A stretch of DNA of 64,000 nucleotides from Rhodothermus bifroesti (GCF_017908595.1 NZ_JAGKTL010000002.1:62001-126000); one strand, 5' to 3'. Numbered from the stretch's first letter, positions 17,955 to 26,688 are shown. Made by a program: numbers and translations. The notes: generated from the letters alone by a model not told the origin.

Positions 17955-19022
17955 ATGGAGCTGCAGGAAGTATGCATTCAGCTTGAAGTACCGCTAGGCT
18001 ACCGGGAAGGTGGTCGTCTAGATACCTACTTGGCGCGTTTTCTTTCGCCAACCTCACGTACTAAAATTCAGCAAGGCATCCGCGAAGGCCGTGTTACGGT
18101 CAACGGAGTGATCGTGCAAAAACCGGCCTACACGGTACAGGCAGGTGATGTGATCACTTTACGGCTGCTTCGAAAGCCGCCTGTAGAGCTGCGACCTGAA
18201 CCGATACCGTTAGAGGTTGTCTATGAAGATCCCTATCTCTTGGTCGTGAACAAGCAGGCTGGATTGGTGGTCCACCCAGCCCGGGGTAACCGTAGTGGTA
18301 CGCTGGTCAATGCTTTGCTGCACCACATCGGTAGCGGTCCCGTCTGCTTTGAGGAAGAAGAGGAGTTGCCCGACGATGAGACGGTTGGGCTTTCCATGGT
18401 GAGTACTGGGCCCACCGAAACACGCCTGGAAGCGCCTAGGCCAGGGATTGTGCATCGCTTAGATAAAGACACCACAGGGTTGATGGTTGTGGCTAAGGAC
18501 GATGAGACACATGCCGGACTCGCCCGGCAATTTGAGCAGCGAACGATCGCCCGTACGTATTTGGCCCTCGTTTGGGGGGTTCCGAACCCTGCCCAGGGGC
18601 GCATTGAGGCACCTATCGGTCGTGATCCACGTAACCGCCAACGCATGGCTGTTGTCCCCGAAGACAAAGGCAAGCGTGCTGTCACGCATTACGAAGTGCT
18701 CGAAGCCTTACCTGCAGCAGCCTTGGTGCAATTCCGGCTAGAGACTGGACGCACGCATCAAATTCGGGTGCATGCCCAGCATATCCGGCATCCTGTAGTG
18801 GGCGATCCGATCTATGGGGGACGGGCCATTCGCTATGGACCGGTGACCGCTGCTCGTAAAGCATTCTATGAACAACTTTTTTCCCGACTTTCTCGCCAAG
18901 CCTTGCATGCCCACACGCTGGGCTTTAGGCATCCTCGAACAGGCGAGTGGTTGCATTTTTCGGCACCATTGCCGGATGATATGGCCTGGGCACTGGAAAA
19001 GCTGCGATGCGATCCTTTGTAA
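17955..19022 (+). CDS. rluD: RluA/RluD-family 23S rRNA pseudouridine synthase
   Basis: 355 residues. An N-terminal S4 RNA-binding domain (about 20-75, GRLDTYLARFLSPTSRTKIQ and VTVNG) is followed by the RluA catalytic domain. The catalytic Asp is D170 in IVHRLDKDTTGLMVVAK. Other family marks are YLLVVNKQAGLVVHPARG, RTYLALVWG and LETGRTHQIRVHAQHIRHPVVGD (two overlapping motifs). An acidic insert (EEEEELPDDE, residues 133-142) sits between the first strand block and the active site and looks lineage-specific. The exact rRNA target cannot be set from sequence; RluD is the best guess because of the S4 plus catalytic layout. It is followed by 140 bases before the EIIA gene. Confidence 0.9.
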   Translation: MELQEVCIQLEVPLGYREGGRLDTYLARFLSPTSRTKIQQGIREGRVTVNGVIVQKPAYTVQAGDVITLRLLRKPPVELRPEPIPLEVVYEDPYLLVVNKQAGLVVHPARGNRSGTLVNALLHHIGSGPVCFEEEEELPDDETVGLSMVSTGPTETRLEAPRPGIVHRLDKDTTGLMVVAKDDETHAGLARQFEQRTIARTYLALVWGVPNPAQGRIEAPIGRDPRNRQRMAVVPEDKGKRAVTHYEVLEALPAAALVQFRLETGRTHQIRVHAQHIRHPVVGDPIYGGRAIRYGPVTAARKAFYEQLFSRLSRQALHAHTLGFRHPRTGEWLHFSAPLPDDMAWALEKLRCDPL

Positions 19023-19162
19023 AAGTGGGTGAACAAGCCGCCTGCTGGTTCGTTCTACGGCGTTCAGAGTCCTTAGCGTGAACCATTATGATCGCGTTTC
19101 GTAAGCCTTCGCAAGCCCGTGAAGGCGAAACTTTAGGCGCTAAATTTCGAACCGAATTTTCG

Positions 19163-19648
19163 ATGCAAACCACGACCTATCAAATTCATCAACTGCTTTC
19201 ACCGGAAACCATTCAGGTTGGGTTGCCCGGGCGTACCAAAGAAGAGGTGCTCAACCGGCTAATTGATCTGCTGCGCGGACATCCGGCGGTGCGCGATCTG
19301 GAGGCCCTACGACAAGCTGTTTGGGTCCGCGAGCAGATGATGTCTACTGGTGTAGGCAAAGGGCTTGGGCTGCCCCACGCCAAAACATCGGCCGTTACAG
19401 GCACCGTAGCCGCGTTTGCGATTACGGCAGAACCCGTGGATTTCGAGGCTATCGATCAGCAACCAGTACGGATACTTTTTTTACTGGTTGGACCTGAAAC
19501 GGCCAAATCGCAACACATTAAGCTACTTAGTCGCATTTCCCGCCTCATGAACCGGGACAGTTTCCGGCTGCGTTTGCTGGAAGCACGAACCCCTGAAGAA
19601 GTGCTGCACTTGTTTGAAGAAGGCGAGTCGCAACTGGTAGATTCATGA
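19163..19648 (+). CDS. PTS EIIA domain protein, PtsN-like
   Basis: 161 residues from the ATG at 19163. An upstream ATG at 19088 adds 25 residues of unlike character. It is a single fructose/mannitol-type EIIA domain. The phosphorylated histidine is H72 in GLGLPHAKTSAV; VREQMMSTGVGKG precedes it, and VRILFLLVGPE and HIKLLSRISRLM follow. There is no membrane EIIC or EIIB and no HPr gene nearby, so it is likely a regulatory EIIA-Ntr type protein rather than a sugar importer (inference). Its stop overlaps the hisS start (ATGA at 19645-19648), suggesting coupled translation with histidyl-tRNA synthetase. Confidence 0.88.
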   Translation: MQTTTYQIHQLLSPETIQVGLPGRTKEEVLNRLIDLLRGHPAVRDLEALRQAVWVREQMMSTGVGKGLGLPHAKTSAVTGTVAAFAITAEPVDFEAIDQQPVRILFLLVGPETAKSQHIKLLSRISRLMNRDSFRLRLLEARTPEEVLHLFEEGESQLVDS

Positions 19649-20958
19649 GTCTCGATCCAACACTTCGCAATATCCGAGGCACGTTCGATATTCTGCCGCA
19701 GGCTGCCGCCAGCGAGGGGGCGCATGAAGTCCCTAGTTGCGCTTGGCAACACGTTGAACAGGTGATTCGGGAGGTGCTGGAACGGTTTAATTTTCGTGAG
19801 ATTCGCACGCCCATTCTCGAGCCTACACCACTGATTGCTCGGGGCGTAGGCCAGCTTACCGACATTGTGGCCAAAGAAATGTTCGCCTTTCGTCGGGGAG
19901 AAACCGACTACGTACTGCGCCCCGAGTTGACGGCCCCGGTCATGCGTGCTTATCTCCAACACCGACTAGACCAGCAAGGTAGCGTACAAAAACTCTATTA
20001 CTTGGGGCCGTGTTTTCGGGCCGAAAATCCGCAAAAAGGGCGCTACCGGCAGTTCCACCAGTTCGGTGTCGAGGTGATCGGCGCAGAGACACCTGAGGCC
20101 GACGCGGAAGTCATTGCAGCAATGATGGCTGTTTACGAAGCCTTTGGGCTGCGTAAGCTACGTCTTCGGCTTAACGCTCTCGGCGATGCCGACACGCGGC
20201 CCCGCTACAAGGCCGCGCTTCAAGCCTACCTAGAGCCTTACGCCGAGCAGCTTTCAGCCATCAGCCGCAAACGGCTGGAGACCAACCCTCTCCGCATTCT
20301 GGATACCAAAGATGCACGTGAGCGTCGATTGCTTGAAAATGCGCCACGCATCCTCGACTTTCTTAGCCCATCAGCCCGTGCGCACTATGAAGCCGTCAAG
20401 GCACATCTCCAGGAGCTGGGTATTGCCTTCGTAGAAGATCCGTTCCTTGTGCGGGGGCTAGATTATTACACGCATACTACGTTCGAACTGGAAAGCCCTG
20501 ACCTTGGCGCCCAAAGCGCTCTGGCCGGTGGCGGGCGCTACGATTTGCTTGCCCAAGAGCTGGGTCACGAGGCAGCAGTACCAGCAATTGGCTTTGCTGC
20601 GGGTATTGAACGGCTTTTGATTGCGCTGCAGGCGCAGCATTATGCTTTCCCGGAAGACCCGGGGCTGGATGTTTTCCTCGTAGCGTTGGGACAAAACGCG
20701 GCACGTTGGTCATTGTGCCAAGCCCAGCAGCTACGGCGTGAAGGGTTGCGTGTAGACTTGGATTTAAAAGGCCGCTCCATGAAAGCGCAAATGCGTGAAG
20801 CCAACCGTCAGCAAGCCCGCTATGCGGTTATTGTTGGAGAAGAAGAGCTGCTACGCAAGCAGGCTCGCGTCCGTGATATGCGCACAGGGCAGCAGCACGA
20901 CGTCGCTTTCGATGAACTGAGCGACTTTCTCAAAGGTACTGTGGTTCGCCTCACCTAA
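19645..20958 (+). CDS. hisS: Histidyl-tRNA synthetase
   Basis: 437 residues. This class II synthetase charges tRNA-His. Motif 1 is in FNFREIRTPILEPT. Motif 2 contains LYYLGPCFRAENPQKGRYRQ (residues near 115-135). The histidine-specific loop is LVRGLDYYTHTTFEL. Motif 3 is in AIGFAAGIERLL, preceded by ALAGGGRYDLL. The C-terminal anticodon-binding domain starts near residue 345 (DVFLVALGQNAARW) and includes DLKGRSMKAQMREANR. It overlaps the EIIA gene by four bases and precedes lgt by 12 bases. Confidence 0.97.
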   Translation: MSLDPTLRNIRGTFDILPQAAASEGAHEVPSCAWQHVEQVIREVLERFNFREIRTPILEPTPLIARGVGQLTDIVAKEMFAFRRGETDYVLRPELTAPVMRAYLQHRLDQQGSVQKLYYLGPCFRAENPQKGRYRQFHQFGVEVIGAETPEADAEVIAAMMAVYEAFGLRKLRLRLNALGDADTRPRYKAALQAYLEPYAEQLSAISRKRLETNPLRILDTKDARERRLLENAPRILDFLSPSARAHYEAVKAHLQELGIAFVEDPFLVRGLDYYTHTTFELESPDLGAQSALAGGGRYDLLAQELGHEAAVPAIGFAAGIERLLIALQAQHYAFPEDPGLDVFLVALGQNAARWSLCQAQQLRREGLRVDLDLKGRSMKAQMREANRQQARYAVIVGEEELLRKQARVRDMRTGQQHDVAFDELSDFLKGTVVRLT

Positions 20959-20970
20959 CGCTACAACGCC

Positions 20971-21894
20971 ATGTATCCGCGCTTGAGCGATCTTTTTGAG
21001 GATCTGTTTGGCTTTGCATTGCCTTTGCCGATCTATTCGTTCGGTGCTATGGTCGCTGTGGCCGTTTTAGTGGCCACCTGGCTTACCGCTCGGGAACTAG
21101 ACCGACGCTACAAGGCAGGAATGCTCTCGAGCGTGTCGATACGAGAGCGCGACAGTCGAGGGCGTTATCAGACACGTAAGGCCAGTCCGGCAACCCTGAT
21201 TGGGACAATGACGCTCGTTGCTGTTGGGGCTGGTTTCGTTGGGGCTAAAATTTTCCATATCCTGGAAAACCTCGATACGTTTGTGCTCGACCCCCTGGGC
21301 ATGATCTTCTCCACAGGCGGATTTACCTTCTACGGTGGACTCATTTTTGGAGCGTTGGGCGTGATCCTTTATGCGCGTCAGAAAGGCATCCCCATACCCC
21401 AGCTGGCGGATGCCGCAGCGCCTGGGTTAATGCTGGCCTATGGCATTGGGCGCATTGGATGCCATTTGGCTGGCGACGGCGATTGGGGTATTGCCGCAAA
21501 CGTAGCAGCTAAGCCCGATTGGCTGCCTATGTGGCTTTGGGCCGAAAGCTATCCCCGCGCGATTATCGGACCACCGCCTGCACCGGTTTACCCAACGCCG
21601 CTATACGAATTTGCCATGGCAACCCTGTTTTTTGGGGTGCTCTGGGCATTACGTCGGCATGCGTTTCTTCCAGGATGGCTTTTTTCGCTCTATCTCGTGC
21701 TCAATGGGCTAGAGCGGTTTCTCATCGAACAAATCCGCGTGAATAACCACTTTATGCTTTGGGGACTTCGGGTAACCCAGGCCGAGGTAATCGCCGTGCT
21801 ACTGATGATCGGGGGTGCGGTGGGGTTGGTTTTAACGTCACGGCGCGTAGGGGTGCATCGTCAGGCTGCTGCACCGGAAGTTTCAGGTTCTTGA
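20971..21894 (+). CDS. lgt: Prolipoprotein diacylglyceryl transferase
   Basis: 307 residues with several membrane helices. Lgt moves a diacylglyceryl group from phosphatidylglycerol onto the lipobox cysteine of lipoprotein precursors in the inner membrane. Conserved segments are FTFYGGLIFGALGVI, AYGIGRIGCHLAGDGDWG (essential Arg and Gly residues), YPTPLYEFAMA and the C-terminal NGLERFLIEQIRVNN. A charged loop (ELDRRYKAGMLSS to SRGRYQTRKAS, about residues 35-70) follows the first helix. It fits a genome region that encodes several lipoproteins (28939, 29526, 31176, 51418). It is 12 bases after hisS. A 271-base stretch to the next gene shows no clear gene. Confidence 0.95.
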   Translation: MYPRLSDLFEDLFGFALPLPIYSFGAMVAVAVLVATWLTARELDRRYKAGMLSSVSIRERDSRGRYQTRKASPATLIGTMTLVAVGAGFVGAKIFHILENLDTFVLDPLGMIFSTGGFTFYGGLIFGALGVILYARQKGIPIPQLADAAAPGLMLAYGIGRIGCHLAGDGDWGIAANVAAKPDWLPMWLWAESYPRAIIGPPPAPVYPTPLYEFAMATLFFGVLWALRRHAFLPGWLFSLYLVLNGLERFLIEQIRVNNHFMLWGLRVTQAEVIAVLLMIGGAVGLVLTSRRVGVHRQAAAPEVSGS

Positions 21895-22165
21895 GGTCGT
21901 TCAGCCCTGGGCGCCAAGATGAATGCAAAGTCCACGTAAGGTGCCTGATAAAAACCCCAAGCTAACTGTAAACGGCCTGAGCTAGGGCTGGGTGGTTGCA
22001 GTGAGTCGAAGGTCCCTTAGCGGCCTTTGGTGCGCAGCCGAGATGCCCACAGATGGCCTCCAGCTGCAGCAAGTGTACGTGCGCTAAAAAACACCCTTGC
22101 TTCTGTGGTGCAGAGCATTGTATTTCTGGAACAACGGCATCACGTAGGGCAGCTCAACATCCAAC

Positions 22166-24070
22166 ATGACAACGTCGACGATTCTGGAGCGCTTGCAGAC
22201 ATTGCTACGCAACACGCCCCCCTTCGACCAGCTTGCGCCCGAGTTGTTGCAAGACGTGCTAGCGGATTTGACGCTGGAATATTTTGAGCCTGGCGAAGTG
22301 ATTATCGAACAGGGCAGCACAGCGCACAAAGGGTTATATGTGGTCGAGTCAGGGATGGTCCGCCTGATGGACGTGCCGCGCCAGCGATTGATTGATAAAT
22401 GCGGTGAAGGCGATACCTTTGGCGCGTTTGGCTTAATCAAAGGAGGGGCTGCCCCTTATGAAGCGCGTGCAGTGGCTCCAACAGTATGCATTCGGTTGAG
22501 GCCAGAGCGATTCCTTAAGCTATATGAGCAAAATGCAGCATTTGCCGCGTTTTTCGACAGAGAAATCAAGCACTACCTTACGCGGCAGGACGTAGAGCTG
22601 GACGTAACCGGAGCGCGCCAACTTTTTAGCCGGCGCTTACGGCAGCTTGCCTATCGGCGGCTTGTGAGCTGCGACCCTGAGGCTTCGGCACGCGATGTAG
22701 CACGGCAAATGATCCGGCGTGGAGTAAGTTCCGTGGTGGTGCTACGCAACGGTCGTTTGGCCGGCATTGTAACCGGAGCAGATCTTCGCCGCTTGGTGGC
22801 CCGGCGCGGCTCACCAGAAACGCCGATACGCCGCTTGATGAGTACTCCCGTACATACAATCAAAGCCGATGCCTCGCTTTTCGAAGCCATGATGCAGATG
22901 CTGCTCCATGGGGTACATCGGCTGGTCGTCGTCGATGAAAAAGAACATCCCCTGGGCGTGTTAACTGACCGAGATATTGCCCATTGGCGCGGTCAAGATC
23001 CGCTGGCTACGATTAACCGCATCGAAAGCATTAGCAACGAAGCGGAATTAACCAATATTCGCGAAGAGATTCATGATCAGCTACTGCGTCTCCAACGGCA
23101 GGGGGCAACGCCTGAGGCCTTAGGACGCTTACTTTCCGTCATGAGCGATCGTATTGCCCGGCGGGTTATTCGTTTGGTGGAGCGTGGGCTGCGAGCCCGT
23201 GAAGAAGCCTTGCGGACGGACTTGCCTTGGGCGTGGCTGCGGCTAGGAGGTACAGGGCGACAGGAAATGACCCTGACTACGGCACAGCAAAACGCGCTGG
23301 TTTACGCAAATCCAGGAGAAGCGGCTGAAAAAGCTGAAGCATGGTTTAGCCGCTTGGCCGAGCAAGTCAATAGCGCGCTGGAAAAGTGTGGTTTTCCAAC
23401 AAGCGCTACGATAGCCCGTGAACCGCAGTGGCGGCAGCCGCTCGACCAGTGGCGGCAGACTATCCGTTACTGGATTCTTCAGGCAACGCCTGAAGCGCTG
23501 GCTCAGGCGTTGCCCTTTTTTGACATGCGGCCGCTTTGCGGTGAAGCTGAACTGATGCAGGTGCTCTGGCAAGAAATTGAGGATGCCTTGAACGTACAGG
23601 CCTTGGATCGAGAACGCAATGTGCTCCAAGTGCTTGCGGCCTTGGCGCTCGAGCAGCGCCCTCCCTTAGCGCCTCTAGGACGCTGGGCGACGGAACGAAG
23701 CGGCCCCTATAAAAAACGCATCGACCTTAACGGCCGTGGCATTCGGTTGGTGGTAGATGCTGCCCGAATACTGGCGCTTGATTTGCGCTACTTCCAATCA
23801 ACCAATACCTTCGATCGTCTCAGGGCTGCAGCCGATGCGTTTCCTGAGTTGGAAACTGTGCTGCACGATGCCTTAGAGGCTTATCACTACTTGACTGACG
23901 TACAGCTGGAACATCAGTTGCGCCAGGTTGAGGCTGGCGAACTGCCCAATGATTACCTGGATCCTGAAGCCTTGTCACGAGTGCAGCAAAAGCTGTTGCG
24001 CGAGGCGTTGGAGACTGTAGGCGCTTTGCAACAGGCTTTGGCGCGTCGCTATGGCGTTGAGCTGGCCTAA
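22166..24070 (+). CDS. Cyclic-nucleotide/CBS/DUF294 regulatory protein with degenerate nucleotidyltransferase site
   Basis: 634 residues. The N-terminal cyclic-nucleotide-binding fold (about 17-130) includes FEPGEVIIEQGSTAHKGLYVV and GDTFGAFGLIKGG. A pair of CBS domains (about 170-285) contains SSVVVLRNGRLAGIVTGADL and HRLVVVDEKEHPLGVLTDRD. A DUF294 nucleotidyltransferase-like domain starts near 350, and a helical DUF294 C-terminal domain runs to the end. In the family the active site reads roughly GSxGRxEQTLxTDQDNAL. Here it is GGTGRQEMTLTTAQQNAL (residues 361-378), so both catalytic aspartates are replaced by Ala and Gln. The domain is probably catalytically dead and regulatory (inference). 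The usual exonuclease or symporter partners are not adjacent. Its stop interlocks with that of the convergent GNAT-C39 gene. Confidence 0.9.
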   Translation: MTTSTILERLQTLLRNTPPFDQLAPELLQDVLADLTLEYFEPGEVIIEQGSTAHKGLYVVESGMVRLMDVPRQRLIDKCGEGDTFGAFGLIKGGAAPYEARAVAPTVCIRLRPERFLKLYEQNAAFAAFFDREIKHYLTRQDVELDVTGARQLFSRRLRQLAYRRLVSCDPEASARDVARQMIRRGVSSVVVLRNGRLAGIVTGADLRRLVARRGSPETPIRRLMSTPVHTIKADASLFEAMMQMLLHGVHRLVVVDEKEHPLGVLTDRDIAHWRGQDPLATINRIESISNEAELTNIREEIHDQLLRLQRQGATPEALGRLLSVMSDRIARRVIRLVERGLRAREEALRTDLPWAWLRLGGTGRQEMTLTTAQQNALVYANPGEAAEKAEAWFSRLAEQVNSALEKCGFPTSATIAREPQWRQPLDQWRQTIRYWILQATPEALAQALPFFDMRPLCGEAELMQVLWQEIEDALNVQALDRERNVLQVLAALALEQRPPLAPLGRWATERSGPYKKRIDLNGRGIRLVVDAARILALDLRYFQSTNTFDRLRAAADAFPELETVLHDALEAYHYLTDVQLEHQLRQVEAGELPNDYLDPEALSRVQQKLLREALETVGALQQALARRYGVELA

Positions 24071-25188
24071 CCGTGCCAGGCTCTTAGACGGTCGCCTTGG
24101 TCACTTAAGAGTACCATCATGCGGCTGCCGGCACGGCCGTAACGATTAAGGCGCAAAAAGTCCTGCTCATGAATAGGCACGTGCTGCCCATCGAAGAAGG
24201 GCATCTCCTCGGGAATGTAGGGATCATGGATGTAGATGAAATGTTCATCGTATCCCGTGACCACTACCCAATGGGGGACTTTCTCGCCATAGAGGCGATA
24301 GCCGCTGACGAGCAAAATAGGCACCAAGCCCTCATCAATGGCCATCAAGATGTCCTTGCGATCAAAGAGGGTATAGCGTGGAGGATAACCGGCTGCATGA
24401 AGACGTGCCAGAAAGGATTCGTGCACAAGGCGTAACACTTCTTTTTTTAAGGGTGAGCGTACGGTATCGATAAAGGGAATGCGCACATCGTTGGTCAGCA
24501 CTAGGGCATGCAGGCCATGATGAAGGGCCGCAACGGCCAAGCCTTCGGCACTGCATCCCCCAATGCCACTGGTCATAAAAATCGTGGTTGCCTGGCGCCA
24601 GAGTTCCAGTTCCAGCCCGCGGTTAAGCGACAGTTCTGGGCGAAAGTACTTTAAGGCCATCATCAGACAGGCTGGTCCGCAAGTGAAGTCTAGCGTTTGG
24701 CTGTAGTACGGAATAGGCAGGTAGTTTGGGGGACGTTGATTAGGGACGAGGACGCGCTCGTAGCGACGGGCAGGTGCTCCGTCGGCATAATATGCAGGCA
24801 ATAGGCCTGTAGGCCGAAATCCCAACGCTTCGTAAAGGCGGATGGCTTCGGTATTATCGATGCGAACCTCCAGGCGTAGCACAAGCCGGTTGCGTTCCAG
24901 CGCGGCTTTTTCGGCAGCCTGAACAAGCAAGCGACCAATGCCTTGGCGACGACATGCAGGATCGACAGCCAAAGAGTACAACCGTGCCGCCGCCAGTCCC
25001 TGACGGAAAAGCAGTACCGCACTGCCGCACACGCGGCCTTCTTGCTCGGCCACCAGTACCTGAGCACTTTCACTCCGCAGTAGCCTGCGATAGCTTTGGC
25101 GCGAAAGCTGATCTCCATCGAAGCTGACAGCCTCGAGGTGCACCAGCGCGTCTAGGTCGGCTAACGTAGCTGGGCGAATAGAAATCAT
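24067..25188 (-). CDS. GNAT acetyltransferase fused to a C39-like cysteine peptidase
   Basis: 373 residues, two domains. Residues 1-148 are a GNAT N-acetyltransferase with the acetyl-CoA loop DPACRRQGIGRLLV (77-90) and the RimI-like EAIRLYEALGFRP. Residues 155-373 are a papain-like C39 peptidase: Q164 (oxyanion), C170 in DFTCGPACLMM, H306 in KVPHWVVVTGYD and D322 in YIHDPYIP give a full catalytic set. This fusion is known from RimK-associated operons described in comparative genomics of ATP-grasp amidoligases. It is the last gene of a three-gene minus-strand cassette, overlapping the ATP-grasp stop by four bases (25185-25188). No transmembrane or ABC transporter part is present, so it is not a classical bacteriocin exporter. 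Predicted cytosolic; the substrate is unknown. Confidence 0.88.
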   Translation of the reverse strand: MISIRPATLADLDALVHLEAVSFDGDQLSRQSYRRLLRSESAQVLVAEQEGRVCGSAVLLFRQGLAAARLYSLAVDPACRRQGIGRLLVQAAEKAALERNRLVLRLEVRIDNTEAIRLYEALGFRPTGLLPAYYADGAPARRYERVLVPNQRPPNYLPIPYYSQTLDFTCGPACLMMALKYFRPELSLNRGLELELWRQATTIFMTSGIGGCSAEGLAVAALHHGLHALVLTNDVRIPFIDTVRSPLKKEVLRLVHESFLARLHAAGYPPRYTLFDRKDILMAIDEGLVPILLVSGYRLYGEKVPHWVVVTGYDEHFIYIHDPYIPEEMPFFDGQHVPIHEQDFLRLNRYGRAGSRMMVLLSDQGDRLRAWHG

Positions 25189-26081
25189 GAAGACTTGCCC
25201 TCCAAAAGATGGGAAACAATGCGGGTGTAAACGTCGGGTGCTTGCTGATCTTCCTCCCCCGCATTGATGGTGGGATTATCGTTGACTTCGATGACCACGA
25301 CCTGACCTGTTTCGGTAACCTTGAGATCGACGCCGTAGAGTCCCTGCCCGATGGCTGCTGCGGCCTTGAGCGCTGCTTGGGCTACAGCCTCAGGCAGCGC
25401 TTCTAAAGGAACGCCTTCGACGCGTGCATATGCCCGGCGACCGTCAATAATGGCTTCAATCTTAAAGGTTTTGGCTGGAATGAGATAACGGCAAGCATAC
25501 AGCAACTGGCCTCCCAGCACGCCTACGCGCCAGTCAAACGGGCTAGGGATAAACTGCTGCACAATAAGCCGGTCAGAGTGATAGAAGAAACGCCTCCCGG
25601 TGCGCAAAAACGCTTCAACTGTTTCTACGCGTTCGACATGCGACGAAAAGGCACTCTGCGGTGCTTTGAGCACCAATGGTGCACCCAGCTCGGCAAATAA
25701 CCGATCCGCTTGTGTGGGCGTTAGCATTGGTCGCGTGAGCAAGCGGGTGGGCGGCACGCTTACGCCAGCTTGCTCGAGCCGGCGGTACATGTGCACCTTG
25801 TCGCAGCAAATACGGATCGAACGGCTGTCATCGATGACAGGCTTGCCGTGCAATTCAGCTAGGCGGGCAGCCACATAACTGGCATTTAAGGGGTGGGTAA
25901 GCGCGCGGATAAAGAGTGCGTCGTAGCGCGGAATTTTGTGCAGTTCATTGCGAAACAAAAAATGCACTTCGTGCCCCAGCGCTTCGGCGGCATCACGGTA
26001 GCGGAGCAGCGCGGCATGCTCCTCGCGACGAGCAATCGTATAGCGCTCGACGTAAATCGCCAACCTACCCACGGCGTGCAC
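25185..26081 (-). CDS. RimK-like ATP-grasp peptide/amino-acid ligase
   Basis: 298 residues. ATP-grasp ligases join a carboxylate to an amine through an acyl-phosphate; RimK relatives add amino acids to proteins or peptides. The pre-ATP-grasp region contains HKIPRYDALFIRALTHPLN and GKPVIDDSRSIRICCDKVHM. The ATP-binding core has LGAPLVLKAPQSAFSSHV and LIVQQFIPSPFDWRVGVLGG, and the metal site is VVIEVNDNPTINAGEED near the C-terminus. In proteobacterial homologues this part is fused behind an RLAN domain; here the RLAN domain is a separate upstream gene. No ATG is available near the N-terminus: the start must be GTG, at 26081 (17-base overlap with the RLAN gene) or 26072 (8-base overlap). This suggests re-initiation coupled to the upstream gene. 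The stop overlaps the GNAT-C39 start. Confidence 0.88.
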   Translation of the reverse strand: MHAVGRLAIYVERYTIARREEHAALLRYRDAAEALGHEVHFLFRNELHKIPRYDALFIRALTHPLNASYVAARLAELHGKPVIDDSRSIRICCDKVHMYRRLEQAGVSVPPTRLLTRPMLTPTQADRLFAELGAPLVLKAPQSAFSSHVERVETVEAFLRTGRRFFYHSDRLIVQQFIPSPFDWRVGVLGGQLLYACRYLIPAKTFKIEAIIDGRRAYARVEGVPLEALPEAVAQAALKAAAAIGQGLYGVDLKVTETGQVVVIEVNDNPTINAGEEDQQAPDVYTRIVSHLLEGKSS

Positions 26082-26688
26082 AAAAGGCTTGAAGCCGCTC
26101 TTGCAAAAGCTTTCGGCTTTTGGTTGAAAGCCGGCTGCGCGGCAAGCGTTCTAAAGCACTAAAGAAGGTCTGCCCATCGGGCGTTTCGATCAGACGCAGC
26201 TTGGCTAGCGGTAGATGAAACAGCCCATAGAGCTGCTCGGCCCACCATGCATACGCTGTCTCTGGCGTGCGATCCAGGATAAGCTCCACTTCGATTAGCC
26301 TTGCGTGGACCGGCAGGCGCTGATAGCACAGCAGATATTTACCCTGCCGCGAGAGCTGGCGAGCAGCGATCCAGGCCTCCTGTGGCTCGTAGACCACGCG
26401 AAACGCACGGGCAAAAGGATGCACGCCATAAATCACGGCAGGCGGCTTCACCGTATCGTTGGTCAGATACCATTCGGGAACAGGTAGACCTGCTTGGCGG
26501 ACGCGCTCCAGCGCTACAGGGACGTTGTAGGCGTCGAGCACATCGGCGCAGGAAGGTAGAGCCGTCAGACCGTGCAATTCAACTTCTACAGCGGCGTAAT
26601 ACCCCTCGCTAAGGTATTCGTAGTCGCCGTGGAGCAAGAAAACACCTGCACTACAGGTAAGCTGCAGCGGAAGAGGATCCGAAGGCAT
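26065..26688 (-). CDS. Stand-alone RLAN (RimK-like ATP-grasp N-terminal) domain protein
   Basis: 207 residues. The N-terminal segment DYEYLSEGYYAAVEVELHG (residues 22-40) matches the characteristic YLSEGYY region of the RLAN domain, which normally precedes the ATP-grasp domain in the same polypeptide. The rest (CYQRLPVHARLIEVELILDR, WAEQLYGLFHLPLAKLRLIE) also fits that domain. The protein stops with TAG at 26065, just inside the ATP-grasp gene, so the usual one-chain enzyme is encoded here as two overlapping genes. This gene heads the cassette. Its ATG at 26688 lies 105 bases from a divergent 34-codon ORF. Role: probably recognition or capping of the ligase substrate (inference). Confidence 0.75.
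   Translation of the reverse strand: MPSDPLPLQLTCSAGVFLLHGDYEYLSEGYYAAVEVELHGLTALPSCADVLDAYNVPVALERVRQAGLPVPEWYLTNDTVKPPAVIYGVHPFARAFRVVYEPQEAWIAARQLSRQGKYLLCYQRLPVHARLIEVELILDRTPETAYAWWAEQLYGLFHLPLAKLRLIETPDGQTFFSALERLPRSRLSTKSRKLLQERLQAFCARRG

Noticed and set aside
21895-22165. Hidden gene or RNA in the 271-base gap after lgt
   Set aside because: A plus-strand frame from 22027 runs through the gap into the DUF294 gene without signal or motif; I see no tRNA-like fold or clear terminator.
24067-25188. Bacteriocin ABC exporter because of the C39 peptidase
   Set aside because: There are no membrane helices or ABC ATPase; the peptidase is fused to a GNAT domain and sits with RimK-like genes.
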